This document shows, piece by piece, positions 18,470-27,163 of a DNA stretch of 64,000 bases. The notes under the pieces are model-generated. The model made no database searches and was not told where the DNA came from. It saw only the letters and a list, made by a program, of their open reading frames with translations. The stretch's first letter is position 1, and every line of letters starts with the position of its first letter. The stretch spans positions 186,001-250,000 of the forward strand of contig NZ_QHKX01000002.1 of assembly GCF_003194625.1 (NCBI RefSeq), given 5' to 3'. The DNA is from Nocardioides solisilvae (GTDB taxonomy: Bacteria; Actinomycetota; Actinomycetes; Propionibacteriales; Nocardioidaceae). A program made the position numbers and the translations under genes.

Positions 18470-19539
18470 CCGATCCCCGCCACCCACTCGGCGTAGAAGA
18501 TGCCGAGACCGGCGGCCACGGCGAGCCCGGTGATGATCCAGAACCGGACCACGACGGTCACCTGCTCCCAGCCGAGCATCTCGAAGTGGTGGTGCAGCGG
18601 GGCCATCCGGAAGATCCGGCGCCCCTTGGTCACCTTGAAGAAGCCGACCTGCAGCATCACCGAGAGCGTCTCGATGACGAAGAGCCCGCCGATCACCAGG
18701 AGCAGGAGCTCGGTGCGGGTGAGGATCGCCAGCCCGGCCAGCGCGCCGCCCAGGGCCAGCGAGCCGGTGTCTCCCATGAAGATCTGGGCGGGCGAGGCGT
18801 TCCACCACAGGAAGCCGAAGCAGGCCCCCATGATCGCGGCCGAGACCACCGCCAGGTCGAGCGGGTCGCGCACCTCGTAGCAGGCGCTCCCCTGCTGGAT
18901 GGCGCAGGACTGGTTGTTCTGCCAGATGTTGACGAGCGTGTACGCCGCGAAGACCAGCATGCAGGCGCCCGTCGCGAGGCCGTCCAGGCCGTCCGTGAGG
19001 TTGACCGCGTTGCTGAAGCCGGTGATGAGGAACCAGAGGAAGAACAGGAGCAGCACCGTCGGCACCACCCAGGAGTCGAAGTCCCGGATGAAGGAGATGT
19101 GCCGCGAGGCCGGCGTCTCGCCGCGCTCGTCCTCCAGCATCGGCGACAGCGCCAGCCAGCCGAAGACGAGGGCCACGACCGTCTGCCCGATCATCTTGGC
19201 CTTGCTGCGCAGCCCCAAGCTGCGCTGCTTGACGATCTTGATGAAGTCGTCGAGGAACCCCACGGTCCCGAGCCCCACGAACAGGAACAGCAGCAGCAGG
19301 GCCGACGCGGTCGGGACCTGCCCGGTGATCAGCTTGGCCAGGAAGTAGGCGACCACCGACGCGCCGATGATGACGATGCCGCCCATGGTGGGCGTGCCCC
19401 GCTTGGTGTGGTGCGTCGTCGGGCCGTCGTCGCGGATCTCCTGGCCGTAGCCGCGGCGGGACAGCACGCTGATCGCCACCTTGGTGCCGAGCAGCGAGAA
19501 GATGAGGGCGAGTCCGCCTGCGAACAGGATGGCTCTCAT
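18466..19539 (-). CDS. mraY: phospho-MurNAc-pentapeptide transferase MraY
   Basis: Integral membrane enzyme that makes lipid I from UDP-MurNAc-pentapeptide and undecaprenyl phosphate. The 357-residue protein shows about ten membrane segments and the family signatures KRGTPTMGGI, FLDDFIKIVKQRS, FSNAVNLTDGLDGLATG, and APLHHHFEMLGW. ATG 19539 (MRAILFAGGLAL) overlaps the murF stop by ATGA; a longer in-frame extension upstream lies within murF and has no membrane character, so it was rejected. Confidence 0.97.
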   Translation of the reverse strand: MRAILFAGGLALIFSLLGTKVAISVLSRRGYGQEIRDDGPTTHHTKRGTPTMGGIVIIGASVVAYFLAKLITGQVPTASALLLLFLFVGLGTVGFLDDFIKIVKQRSLGLRSKAKMIGQTVVALVFGWLALSPMLEDERGETPASRHISFIRDFDSWVVPTVLLLFFLWFLITGFSNAVNLTDGLDGLATGACMLVFAAYTLVNIWQNNQSCAIQQGSACYEVRDPLDLAVVSAAIMGACFGFLWWNASPAQIFMGDTGSLALGGALAGLAILTRTELLLLVIGGLFVIETLSVMLQVGFFKVTKGRRIFRMAPLHHHFEMLGWEQVTVVVRFWIITGLAVAAGLGIFYAEWVAGIG

Positions 19540-20939
19540 CGAGCAGCGTCCCCTTCCTCCAGAAGTCCGTGCGCGATGTGCTCGAGCGCCGCACCGCGTG
19601 ATGCCTTGACCAGGACCGCGTCGGCGGCCGTGACATTCTCCCGCACCCATGCGAGCGCCTCGTCACGGGTGTCGGTCACGACGGCCCGCCCGGCCCACCC
19701 GGGCCGGTCCCGGGCCGCCTCGGCGATCCGCGCGGCCACCGGGCCGACCGTGACGAGCAGGTCCACGCCCGCGTCCGCCGCGTGCGCCCCGACCCGGCGG
19801 TGCTGGGCCTCCTCCTCCGCCCCCAGCTCGCGCATCTCCCCCAGCACGGCCACCGTGCGTCCGCTCCGAGCCGCGCCGATCCGCACCAGCGTGTCCAGGG
19901 CGGCCACCACCGACTCGGGGTTGGCGTTGTAGGCGTCGTTGACGACGAGCAGGCCGTCCGCCCGCTCGTGCCGCTCCATCCGCCACCGCGAGGTGGCAAC
20001 CGCGGCGGTCAGCGCCGCGGCGGCGCGGTCCAGCGGGACGCCGGCCCCCAGCGCCATCGCGGCGGCCGCGGCGGCGTTCGGCACCTGGTGGGCCCCGAGC
20101 TGGGTGAGGCGCACCTCGTGCCACTCCCCCGCGTGGCCCAGCTCGAAGCGGAACCGTCCGAGGTCGTCGCCCTCGACGCCGCGGACGGCGACGTCGGCGG
20201 CGGGGTCGCTCCCGAAGGTCAGCACCCGCCCCCGGGTCCGCGGCGCCATCGCGCGCACCAGGGGGTCGTCGGCGTTCAGCACCGCCGTGCCCCGGGCGTC
20301 GAGCGCCTCCACGATCTCGCCCTTGGCCCGGGCGATCGCCTCCCGGCTGCCGAACTCCGCCACGTGGGCGGTGCCGACGTTGAGCACGGCCGCCACGCGC
20401 GGCGGGGCGATCTCGCACAGGCGGGCCACGTGGCCGACGCCCCGGGCCCCCATCTCCACGACGAGGTACGCCGTCCCGGGGCCGGCGCGCAGGACGGTGA
20501 GCGGGACGCCGAGCTCGTTGTTGAAGTTGCCGGCCGTGGCCACGGTCGGCCCGGCGCCGGCCAGCACCGCCGACAGGTAGTCCTTGGTCCCGGTCTTGCC
20601 CTGGGAGCCCGTGACCGCGAGCACGACCAGGCCGGGGAGGGAGTCGACCACGTGGCGGGCCAGCCGGCCCAGGGCGGCGACGACGTCGTCGACGACCACG
20701 CCCGGGGGTCCCGCCTCGCGGGAGCCCAGGTAGGCGGCGGCGCCCGCCGCGACCGCCGCGGTCGCGTGGTCGTGGCCGTCGGCCCGCTCGCCCGCCAGCG
20801 CGACGAAGAGGCCGTCGGGGACCACGTCCCGGCTGTCGAGGAACGCCTCGGCCCGCACGACGACGGCGGCGGCTCCCTCGGGTCCCACGACCCGCCCCCC
20901 GAGGAGGTCGGCCAGGGCACCCAGCTGCACGGGGATCAC
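19536..20939 (-). CDS. murF: UDP-MurNAc-tripeptide--D-alanyl-D-alanine ligase
   Basis: Adds D-Ala-D-Ala to complete the UDP-MurNAc-pentapeptide. The 467-residue protein has the substrate domain start (IPVQLGALADLLGGRVVG), the P-loop LVVLAVTGSQGKTGTKDYLS, NVGTAHVAEFGSREAIARAK, and NDAYNANPESVVAALDTL. The GTG start at 20939 overlaps the murE stop (GTGA), and its own stop overlaps mraY. Confidence 0.96.
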   Translation of the reverse strand: MIPVQLGALADLLGGRVVGPEGAAAVVVRAEAFLDSRDVVPDGLFVALAGERADGHDHATAAVAAGAAAYLGSREAGPPGVVVDDVVAALGRLARHVVDSLPGLVVLAVTGSQGKTGTKDYLSAVLAGAGPTVATAGNFNNELGVPLTVLRAGPGTAYLVVEMGARGVGHVARLCEIAPPRVAAVLNVGTAHVAEFGSREAIARAKGEIVEALDARGTAVLNADDPLVRAMAPRTRGRVLTFGSDPAADVAVRGVEGDDLGRFRFELGHAGEWHEVRLTQLGAHQVPNAAAAAAMALGAGVPLDRAAAALTAAVATSRWRMERHERADGLLVVNDAYNANPESVVAALDTLVRIGAARSGRTVAVLGEMRELGAEEEAQHRRVGAHAADAGVDLLVTVGPVAARIAEAARDRPGWAGRAVVTDTRDEALAWVRENVTAADAVLVKASRGAALEHIAHGLLEEGDAAR

Positions 20940-22492
20940 AGCGCCGTCAGCTCCTCGCGCACCACGGTGCGGTCGTCGAAGGGGTGGACCACGCCGCCCA
21001 CCTCCTGGCCGCTCTCGTGCCCCTTGCCCGCGACCAGCACGATGTCGCCGGGCCGGGCCCGGCGCAGGGCCTCGCGGATCGCCAGGCGCCGGTCGCCCAC
21101 CTCCAGGACCTCCGCCCGGGCATCATCGGGGACGCCGGAGAGGACGGCGGCGCGGACCGCGGCCGGGTCCTCGCTGCGCGGGTTGTCGTCGGTGACGACC
21201 ACGACGTCGGCGTGGGCGGCCGCGATGCCGCCCATCACCGGTCGCTTGCCCGGGTCGCGGTCACCGCCCGCGCCGATCACGACCAGCACCCGGCCGGAGG
21301 TCAGCGGGCGCAGCGTGGCCAGCGCGGCCTCGACGGCGTCGGGCTTGTGCGCGTAGTCGACGACCACGGTGAACGCCTGGCCCTCGTCGACCGGCTCCAG
21401 CCGGCCGGGGACGCCGGGCCCCTGCGCCATCGCACCCGCCACGGCCCCGGCGTCGAGGCCGGCCTCCGCACAGGAGGCGACGGCGGCCAGCGCGTTGGCC
21501 ACGTTGAAGCCCCCGGGCAGCGGGAAGCCGGCGGCGAACCGCTCGCCCCCCGGCCCCACCACCGTGAAGGTGGATCCCCGCGCGCTGGTCTCGACGTCGA
21601 CCGCCCGCCAGTCGGCCGCGGCCCCCGACGCGGAGAAGGTCCGCACCGGCACCTCGACGGACTCCGCCAACCGCCGGCCGTGCTCGTCGTCGACGTTGAC
21701 GAGCGCCCGGCGGGTCCGCTCCGGGGTGAAGAGCGACGCCTTCGCGGCGAAGTACTCCTCGAGGTCGGCGTGGAAGTCGAGGTGGTCGCGGCCCAGGTTG
21801 AGGAAGGTGGCCACGTCGAAGACCAGGCCGTCCACCCGACCCATCACGAGGGCGTGGCTGGAGACCTCCATCGCGCACGCCTCCACGCCCCGCTCGCGCA
21901 TCACCGCCAGCAGCGCCTGCAGGTCGGGGGCCTCCGGGGTGGTCAGCGAGGTCGCGACGTCCTGCCCGGCGACCCGGGTCCCGACGGTCCCGATCACCCC
22001 GGCCGTCGTCCCCGACGCCTGCAGCGCCGCCTCGGCCAGCCGGGTGGTGGTGGTCTTGCCCTGCGTGCCGGTCACGCCGATCATCCGCAGCGCGCCCGCC
22101 GGGTCGCCGTACAGGTGCGCCGAGAGCTCGCCCAGCACCCGCCGGGGCCGGTCCACCTCCAGGACCGGCACGTCCACGGACGCCAGCGCGACGCCCTCGG
22201 GGTCGGTGAGCACCGCGACCGCTCCGGCGGCCACGGCGTCGGCGGCGAAGGCGGCCCCGTGCGCCCGGGAGCCCGGGAGCGCGACGTAGAGGTCGCCGGG
22301 CTGCACCCGGGCCGAGCCGAGGCAGAGGCCCGTGACCTCGGTGCGTCCCTCGCCCAGGACGCGCACGGCGACGTGCGTGCCCAGCCACTCCGCGAGCTCC
22401 GCCACGCTCAGCCGCGGGGGTCGCACGGGTCTGGTCGTCGGACTGCCCACCACCCCGGGGACACTAGCGGCGACCGGCCGGGGGGTCACCAT
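20936..22492 (-). CDS. murE: UDP-MurNAc-L-Ala-D-Glu--diaminopimelate ligase
   Basis: Adds the third residue of the stem peptide. The 518-residue protein has the P-loop MIGVTGTQGKTTTTRLAE, NLGRDHLDFHADLEEYF, and the specificity motif DDNPRSEDP. DNPR-type motifs mark diaminopimelate-adding enzymes, as opposed to lysine-adding ones, which fits an actinobacterium with DAP peptidoglycan; the isomer (meso or LL) cannot be told. ATG 22492 overlaps ftsI by 7 bases; a GTG one codon later would give the usual 4-bp overlap. Confidence 0.95.
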   Translation of the reverse strand: MVTPRPVAASVPGVVGSPTTRPVRPPRLSVAELAEWLGTHVAVRVLGEGRTEVTGLCLGSARVQPGDLYVALPGSRAHGAAFAADAVAAGAVAVLTDPEGVALASVDVPVLEVDRPRRVLGELSAHLYGDPAGALRMIGVTGTQGKTTTTRLAEAALQASGTTAGVIGTVGTRVAGQDVATSLTTPEAPDLQALLAVMRERGVEACAMEVSSHALVMGRVDGLVFDVATFLNLGRDHLDFHADLEEYFAAKASLFTPERTRRALVNVDDEHGRRLAESVEVPVRTFSASGAAADWRAVDVETSARGSTFTVVGPGGERFAAGFPLPGGFNVANALAAVASCAEAGLDAGAVAGAMAQGPGVPGRLEPVDEGQAFTVVVDYAHKPDAVEAALATLRPLTSGRVLVVIGAGGDRDPGKRPVMGGIAAAHADVVVVTDDNPRSEDPAAVRAAVLSGVPDDARAEVLEVGDRRLAIREALRRARPGDIVLVAGKGHESGQEVGGVVHPFDDRTVVREELTAL

Positions 22493-24312
22493 TCCACCGG
22501 CAGCCGCGACGGCGCGGAGCCGGTCGGAGGCACGCGGTACTTGGTCAGCACGTGGCCCATCACCCGGCTGAAGACCGGGCCGGCCACGGAGCCGCCGCCG
22601 CCGTCGACGCCCGGGTCGTGGATGACCACGTAGACGGTGAACCGCGGGTCGTCCGCCGGGGCGAAGCCCCCGAAGGAGAGGGAGAACGAGCCGTCGTAGC
22701 AGGCGCACTCGGGGTCGACCCGCTGGGCGGTGCCGGTCTTGCCGGCCACCCGGTAGCCCGCGACCTGCGCGCTGGGCGCCACTCCGGCCTCGGGGTCGAC
22801 CACCCGCTCCATCATCTTGGCGGTCTGCCGGGCGGCCCGTGTGCTCACCACCCGCTCGCGGGTGGCCACGTCGGTGCCCACGACGCTGCCGTCGTCGGCC
22901 GTGGCGGTCCCCTGGACCAGGCTCGGGGAGACCCGCACCCCGTCGTTGGCGATGGTGTTGACCGCCGCGGTCATCTGCACGGCGTTGACCGAGAGGGACT
23001 GCCCGAAGGCGACGCGGTCCTTCTCCTGCGACGTCATCACGTCGCCCGACTTGAGCAGGCCGCCGGTCTCCCCGCGCACGCCGACGCCCGTCGGGCGGCC
23101 GAGACCGAAGCGGTTCAGGTAGCCCACCAGCTCGGGGATGGCCAGCGCGTCGGCCGCGAGGACAGTGCCGATGTTGGACGACTTCGCGATCACCCCCGCC
23201 ATCGTGAGGCGGATCGTGCCGTGGTCCCACCAGTCGTTGATGGCCCGGTCCTGCCGAGCGAGGCGGTCGGGGACCTTGATCCGGGTCCGTGCCGTCACCT
23301 TGCCGGCGTCGACCAGGGCCGCGGCGGTGAGCACCTTCTGGACGGAGCCCGGCTCGAAGACGTCGCTGAAGGCACGCGAGCCTAGGTCCTCCTCGGGGCT
23401 CGCCTGCGGGTCGTTGGCGTCGAACGTCGGCACGTCGGCGACGGCGAGCAGGTGGCCGGAGCGGGAGTCCATCACCACGGCCGCGCCGCTGGCCGCGCGG
23501 TACTTCTGCACCTGCTCCGCCAGCACCTTCTGCACGAACCACTGGAGGTCGAGGTCGAGGGTGGTGCGCAGCGTCTCGCCGTCCTGCGGCTTCGTCACCG
23601 ACCGCTCCCCCAGCGGGACCCGGTGCCCGCTGCCCACGGTGTAGCGGGCGTGCCCGTCGGTGCCGGAGAGCTGGGCGTCGAAGGTGCGCTCGAGGCCGCC
23701 GAGCGGCTCGTCGACCCCCATGAAGCCGACGAGGTTGGCGGCCACGTCCCCCGCGGGGTAGTCGCGGACCGGGTCGTCACGCAGCGAGATCCCCGCGAAG
23801 CCCTCGTCGGCGACCAGCTCGAGCACCCGGTCGGCCTCGGTCGCGGGCACCCGCCGGGCGACGTACTCGAACCGGCTCCCCTCCTCGCGCAGCTTCTCCA
23901 GCAGCGCGAAGTAGTCGACCCCCAGCTCGGTGCTCAGCAGGGTGGCCAGCGCGGGCGCGTCGTCCGCCGTCATCTTCGGGTCGGCGACCACCATCCGCCC
24001 GGCGACCGAGCCGGCCAGCGGCGCGCCGGTCCGGTCGACGATCTCGCCCCGGGTGGCGGGGAGGACGACGTCCTCCACCCCCTCGGCCGCGGCCATCTGC
24101 GCGTAGGAGCGCGGGTCGATGCCCTGCAGCTGCACCAGGCGACCGCCGAAGACCGACAGCACCATCGCGATCAGGAGGAACCCGAACCGCAGCCGCAGCA
24201 TCGGCGAGCCGCGACGGCCCAGGCGTCCGGCCCGGGGGCTCCGGCGCGGGGCCGGGGACGGACCGGGGGTGGTGGGCACGGTGGCACTCCTTCTCGACGA
24301 CTGCTCCGACAT
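22486..24312 (-). CDS. ftsI: FtsI / PBP2-type septal transpeptidase
   Basis: Class B penicillin-binding protein that cross-links septal peptidoglycan with FtsW. The 608-residue protein has a basic Pro/Arg-rich cytoplasmic tail, one membrane anchor (residues about 42-60), the PBP dimerisation domain (RGEIVDRTGAPLA), and a transpeptidase domain with SxxK at Ser323-Lys326 (EPGSVQK), SSN, and KTGTAQR. A Cys pair (PECACYDG) lies just after the KTG motif. Its end overlaps murE; about 120 bases separate it from ftsL. Confidence 0.95.
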   Translation of the reverse strand: MSEQSSRRSATVPTTPGPSPAPRRSPRAGRLGRRGSPMLRLRFGFLLIAMVLSVFGGRLVQLQGIDPRSYAQMAAAEGVEDVVLPATRGEIVDRTGAPLAGSVAGRMVVADPKMTADDAPALATLLSTELGVDYFALLEKLREEGSRFEYVARRVPATEADRVLELVADEGFAGISLRDDPVRDYPAGDVAANLVGFMGVDEPLGGLERTFDAQLSGTDGHARYTVGSGHRVPLGERSVTKPQDGETLRTTLDLDLQWFVQKVLAEQVQKYRAASGAAVVMDSRSGHLLAVADVPTFDANDPQASPEEDLGSRAFSDVFEPGSVQKVLTAAALVDAGKVTARTRIKVPDRLARQDRAINDWWDHGTIRLTMAGVIAKSSNIGTVLAADALAIPELVGYLNRFGLGRPTGVGVRGETGGLLKSGDVMTSQEKDRVAFGQSLSVNAVQMTAAVNTIANDGVRVSPSLVQGTATADDGSVVGTDVATRERVVSTRAARQTAKMMERVVDPEAGVAPSAQVAGYRVAGKTGTAQRVDPECACYDGSFSLSFGGFAPADDPRFTVYVVIHDPGVDGGGGSVAGPVFSRVMGHVLTKYRVPPTGSAPSRLPVEW

Positions 24313-24435
24313 TGATACCTGTCCCGGGCGGCCGTTCCGGCCAGGCGGGAGCCGTGTCGCGGCGACTCCTGCGACCGCGGGCCCGGCTGTGGCGGCCTCG
24401 TGCCCGGCTCGTCCCGCCGGAGGGCGGGAGGCAGG

Positions 24436-24927
24436 TCACGGGGCGGGCGGGACCTCGACGACGTCGACGGTCGGACGGAGGTCGGCGGGGAGTCCCTCGG
24501 GGCGGGGCAGGATCCGCACGCCGTCCTCCGGCGTGGCGGGGGTGGGCTCCCCGATCACCTCCCCCTCGAGGGAGAGGAAGACCGGCGTCGAGGGGATCAC
24601 CATGCCCATCTGCTGGGCCCGGAGCGCGACCCGCTGGGGGTCGCGCAGGTCGTCGAGCTCCATCCGCAGCACCTGCTCGCGAGCGGCCATCGTCGCGGCC
24701 TGCTGCTCCAGGCGGGTGGCGGTGAAGGAGGCCTGCTGCATGGAGGTGTTGAACATCAGGAGGCCGATCACGCCGGTGAGCAGCACCACCGAGACGAGGA
24801 AGACGAACGGCACACGGGCCGCCGGCCGCCTGCGCGTCTGGGGCACCACCGTGAGGCGCGCCCGGGTGACGGCGGCCTCGCCGAGGGAGGCGACGCGGGA
24901 GCGGATCTGGACTGCGGGACTGCTCAT
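24436..24927 (-). CDS. ftsL: FtsL-like divisome protein
   Basis: A 163-residue bitopic protein: basic N-tail, one membrane helix near residues 38-58 ([21 protein letters not shown]), then a heptad-rich periplasmic coiled coil ([23 protein letters not shown] as two blocks) and an acidic Pro-rich tail. Sequence identity in FtsL is low; the call rests on topology and its place between rsmH and ftsI. ATG 24927 overlaps the rsmH stop by ATGA. The long Pro-rich C-terminus is an actinobacterial trait. Confidence 0.88.
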   Translation of the reverse strand: MSSPAVQIRSRVASLGEAAVTRARLTVVPQTRRRPAARVPFVFLVSVVLLTGVIGLLMFNTSMQQASFTATRLEQQAATMAAREQVLRMELDDLRDPQRVALRAQQMGMVIPSTPVFLSLEGEVIGEPTPATPEDGVRILPRPEGLPADLRPTVDVVEVPPAP

Positions 24928-25889
24928 CGGGCTGCTCCTCGGTCGGGTCGGACTCGTTCGACGGCTCGCAGGCGGACCGAGGCCGCGCGCGGGTTCTGGG
25001 CGATCTCCTGCTCGTCGGCCACCTCGGCCCCCCGGGTCACCAGGCGCATCGGCGGCTCGGCGCCCTCGGGCACGAAGGGCAGGTCGTCGGGGACGTCGAG
25101 GCGCGTCACCTCGGCGAAGGCGCGCTTGACCATCCGGTCCTCCAGCGAGTGGTAGGACTCCACGACCACGCGGCCGCCGACGCCGACGACGGCCAGCGCC
25201 GCCGGCAGGGCCCGGCGCAGCACCCCGAGCTCGTCGTTGACCTCCATCCGCAGCGCCTGGAAGGTGCGCTTCGCGGGGTGTCCCCCGGTCCGCCGGGCGG
25301 GCGCGGGGATCTCGGCGTACAGCAGCTCGACGAGGCGGCCGGAGCGGGTGAACGGCTCCCGCTCCCGCTCCCGCACGACGGCAGCGGCGATCTTGCGCGC
25401 GAACTTCTCCTCGCCGTACTCCTTGAGCACGCGCGTGAGCTCCCCCGCCGGGTAGGTGTTGAGCACGTCGGCGGCGGTCTGCCCGGCGGTGCCGTCCATC
25501 CGCATGTCGAGCGGGGCGTCCTCGGCGTAGGCGAAGCCGCGCTCGCGGACGTCGAGCTGCATGGAGGAGACGCCGAGGTCGAAGAGGACCGCGTCGACGT
25601 GGTCGAGCCCCTGGGCGGCGACCACCTCGCCGATCTCGTCGTAGGTGGCGTGGACGCCCGTGAAGCGGTCGCCGAAGGAGGCCAGGCGCTCGCCGGCGCG
25701 GCGCAGCGCCTCGGGGTCGCGGTCGATCCCGATCACGCGCGTCGAGCCGAGCCGCTCGAGCACGGCCTCGGTGTGGCCGCCGAGGCCGAGGGTGCAGTCG
25801 ACGAGCACGGCGTCGGGGCGTTCGAGCGCGGGTGCCAGGAGCGCGACGACCCGGTCCAGCAGGACCGGGACGTGCCGGGGGTTCGCCAT
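24924..25889 (-). CDS. rsmH: 16S rRNA (cytosine(1402)-N(4))-methyltransferase RsmH
   Basis: S-adenosylmethionine-dependent enzyme methylating C1402 in the ribosomal P site. The 321-residue protein shows [14 protein letters not shown], the SAM motif [44 protein letters not shown], and the C-terminal [13 protein letters not shown] and [12 protein letters not shown]. It lies at the head of the mur/fts run. The stop overlaps ftsL; the 50-residue protein gene ends 7 bases upstream of its start. Confidence 0.96.
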   Translation of the reverse strand: MANPRHVPVLLDRVVALLAPALERPDAVLVDCTLGLGGHTEAVLERLGSTRVIGIDRDPEALRRAGERLASFGDRFTGVHATYDEIGEVVAAQGLDHVDAVLFDLGVSSMQLDVRERGFAYAEDAPLDMRMDGTAGQTAADVLNTYPAGELTRVLKEYGEEKFARKIAAAVVREREREPFTRSGRLVELLYAEIPAPARRTGGHPAKRTFQALRMEVNDELGVLRRALPAALAVVGVGGRVVVESYHSLEDRMVKRAFAEVTRLDVPDDLPFVPEGAEPPMRLVTRGAEVADEQEIAQNPRAASVRLRAVERVRPDRGAAR

Positions 25890-25896
25890 GTCCGCC

Positions 25897-26049
25897 CTAC
25901 TCGCCCATCGCCATCAGCACCAGGAGGGCGACCACGACGGCACCCGACGCGACGGCCGAGAAGGCCATCACCGCGAGCGCCTCCCGGGCCTGCTCGCGCA
26001 CCCGCAGCGGCCGCGTCGCGGCGGCGGTGCCTGCGTGCGTCCTCTGCAT
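25897..26049 (-). CDS. 50-residue single-TM membrane protein between mraZ and rsmH
   Basis: A short gene starting ATG 26049 and stopping TAG, only 7 bases before rsmH. The protein begins [20 protein letters not shown], a basic polar half, followed by a hydrophobic half from about residue 25 ([20 protein letters not shown]) that should cross the membrane once. GGGTCGGGACG lies just upstream of the ATG. Its tight junction with rsmH, sensible amphipathic layout and consistent GC-rich third positions argue that it is real. I do not recognise a family; position suggests a division or envelope role. A random open frame is the alternative. Confidence 0.65.
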   Translation of the reverse strand: MQRTHAGTAAATRPLRVREQAREALAVMAFSAVASGAVVVALLVLMAMGE

Positions 26050-26188
26050 CGTCCCGACCCTTCACGTGCTCGACCCGGCGGTGCCGGCCTGGCTGGTTGC
26101 TGCTGGTTGCTGCTCGTCTGCTGCTGCTGGTCCTGCTGCGGCGCCGCAGTGGTCAGGTCCCTGCCCGCTCCCGTCGGGGAAGGCCGTC

Positions 26189-26247
26189 TGAGGTCGGGGA
26201 AGTGACCTCAGAGGGAGACCGTCTGGTGCCGGGGAAGTGACCCCAGA
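26189..26247. repeat. twin hairpins with a shared GGGGAAGTGACC core
   Basis: Two consecutive direct repeats begin CCGTCTG and contain GGGGAAGTGACC. Each forms a stem: TGAGGTC/GACCTCA (26189-26210) and TCTGG/CCAGA (26222-26247). The stem bases differ between copies but each pairs, which suggests structure rather than chance duplication. On the mRNA strand the second can also fold as GGGG-TCACTT-CCCC. Confidence 0.6.
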
Positions 26248-26306
26248 AGGTGTGAGGGAGCGGGCACGAGACCTGGCCCTGCGCCGTCGCTGTGGAGTTG
26301 TGCTGT

Positions 26307-26359
26307 GGTGCTGCGGTGGTGCGGTGCTGCGGTGCTGCGGTGCTGCGGTGCTGCGGTGC
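26307..26359. repeat. 8-bp tandem array (GGTGCTGC)n
   Basis: About six and a half copies of GGTGCTGC, one imperfect, run from 26307 to 26359 and stop 20 bases from the mraZ stop codon. The unit is not a multiple of three and lies outside genes. It is prone to slippage. Confidence 0.85.
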
Positions 26360-26378
26360 CGTCGGTGGGGCGGGTGGC

Positions 26379-26807
26379 TCAGATCCCCGGGAAGACCTCG
26401 TCGCTGAGGTCGGAGAAGACCTGCTCCTGCTCCTCGCTGTAGCTCGCCCACGAGGCCGGGTCCCAGATCTCGATGCGGTTCATCGAGCCGATCACCACGA
26501 CGTCCTTGGAGAGCGACGCGTACTCCCGCAGGACCGGCGGGATGGAGATCCGGCCCTGCTTGTCGGGCACCTCCTGGCTGGCGGCCGCGAAGAGCATGCG
26601 GACGTAGTCACGGGTGCCCTTGTTGGTCACCGGGGCCTGGGCCAGGCGCTCGGTGAGCCGGCCGAAGTCCTCCAGCGACCAGATCGTCAAGCAGCGCTCC
26701 TGCCCCCTGGTCACCACGAGCCCCTCCGTCAGCTGGTCCCTGAACTTCGCGGGGAGGAAGAGCCGGCCCTTGTCGTCGAGCTTGGGCGTGTAGGTCCCGA
26801 AGAACAT
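26379..26807 (-). CDS. mraZ: transcriptional regulator MraZ
   Basis: AbrB/SpoVT-like DNA-binding protein that heads the dcw cluster and usually regulates its own operon. The 142-residue protein begins MFFGTYTPKLDDKGRLFLPAKF, the first swapped-hairpin domain, with the second starting DKQGRISIPPVLREYASL, and the conserved IEIWDPASWASY near the end. ATG 26807 has an AGGGGGTG site. Five TGGKN boxes lie 22-71 bases upstream of the start. Confidence 0.96.
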   Translation of the reverse strand: MFFGTYTPKLDDKGRLFLPAKFRDQLTEGLVVTRGQERCLTIWSLEDFGRLTERLAQAPVTNKGTRDYVRMLFAAASQEVPDKQGRISIPPVLREYASLSKDVVVIGSMNRIEIWDPASWASYSEEQEQVFSDLSDEVFPGI

Positions 26808-26828
26808 CCGGGCACCCCCTGTGTCGAC

Positions 26829-26878
26829 CCTTCCACCACTTTCCACCACAGTACCCCACGATTCACCACTCTCGACCA
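26829..26878 (-). promoter_or_regulatory. MraZ-box array: five TGGKN boxes at 10-bp period
   Basis: On the minus strand five consecutive 10-mers each begin TGG: TGGTC, TGGTG, TGGGG, TGGTG, TGGTG, each followed by a 5-nt spacer. This matches the known E. coli MraZ operator layout (TGGGN boxes with 5-nt spacers, three in E. coli). A possible -10 (TACTGT, 26853-26848) lies inside the array, so MraZ bound here would block initiation. The flanking 10-mers on both sides do not fit, so the array is exactly five units. Confidence 0.85.
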
Positions 26879-27089
26879 AGATCGATGATGTCGCGCCGCT
26901 TTTTTCACGCGGCTGCCCGGCACGGGACCCCGACGCTCCTCGACCGTCGCCCGCCGCCCCGGGGAGCGTTCGTGAGGCGAACCCGCAGTTCAGCGGCGTA
27001 CGACGGGGCCCGCGACGGCGTGCGGAGGGTCGTGGGGAGCGCGGGTGGAGCGCTGGTGGAGGAAGCCATGCCTCCGGTGGAGGAAGGTG

Positions 27090-27122
27090 GAGGGACCCCG
27101 GAGGGACCCCGGAGGGACCCCG
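27090..27122. repeat. 11-bp unit in three exact copies
   Basis: GAGGGACCCCG occurs three times head to tail. It lies about 42 bp ahead of the predicted moxR -10 box. Confidence 0.85.
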
Positions 27123-27163
27123 GCGCGCACGTCGACGACCGGTCCGGCCCCCCACGGGTCGAC

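Larger units (their letters stand above)
26050..26378. other. 329-bp repeat-rich gap between mraZ and the small membrane protein gene
   Basis: No coding sequence is convincing here. The gap holds CTG/GCTG-rich sequence (26090-26150), two hairpins sharing the same loop core (26189-26247) and an array of an 8-bp unit (26307-26359). If mraZ and rsmH share one transcript, all of this is in its message. Confidence 0.7.

Noticed and set aside
26300..26360. CRISPR-like array
   Set aside because: Units are 8 bp and contiguous with no spacers; it is a simple tandem repeat.
26950..26985. GTTCG-N5-CGAAC inverted repeat upstream of moxR as an SOS box
   Set aside because: The half-sites are in the opposite order and spacing is five, so it does not fit LexA.
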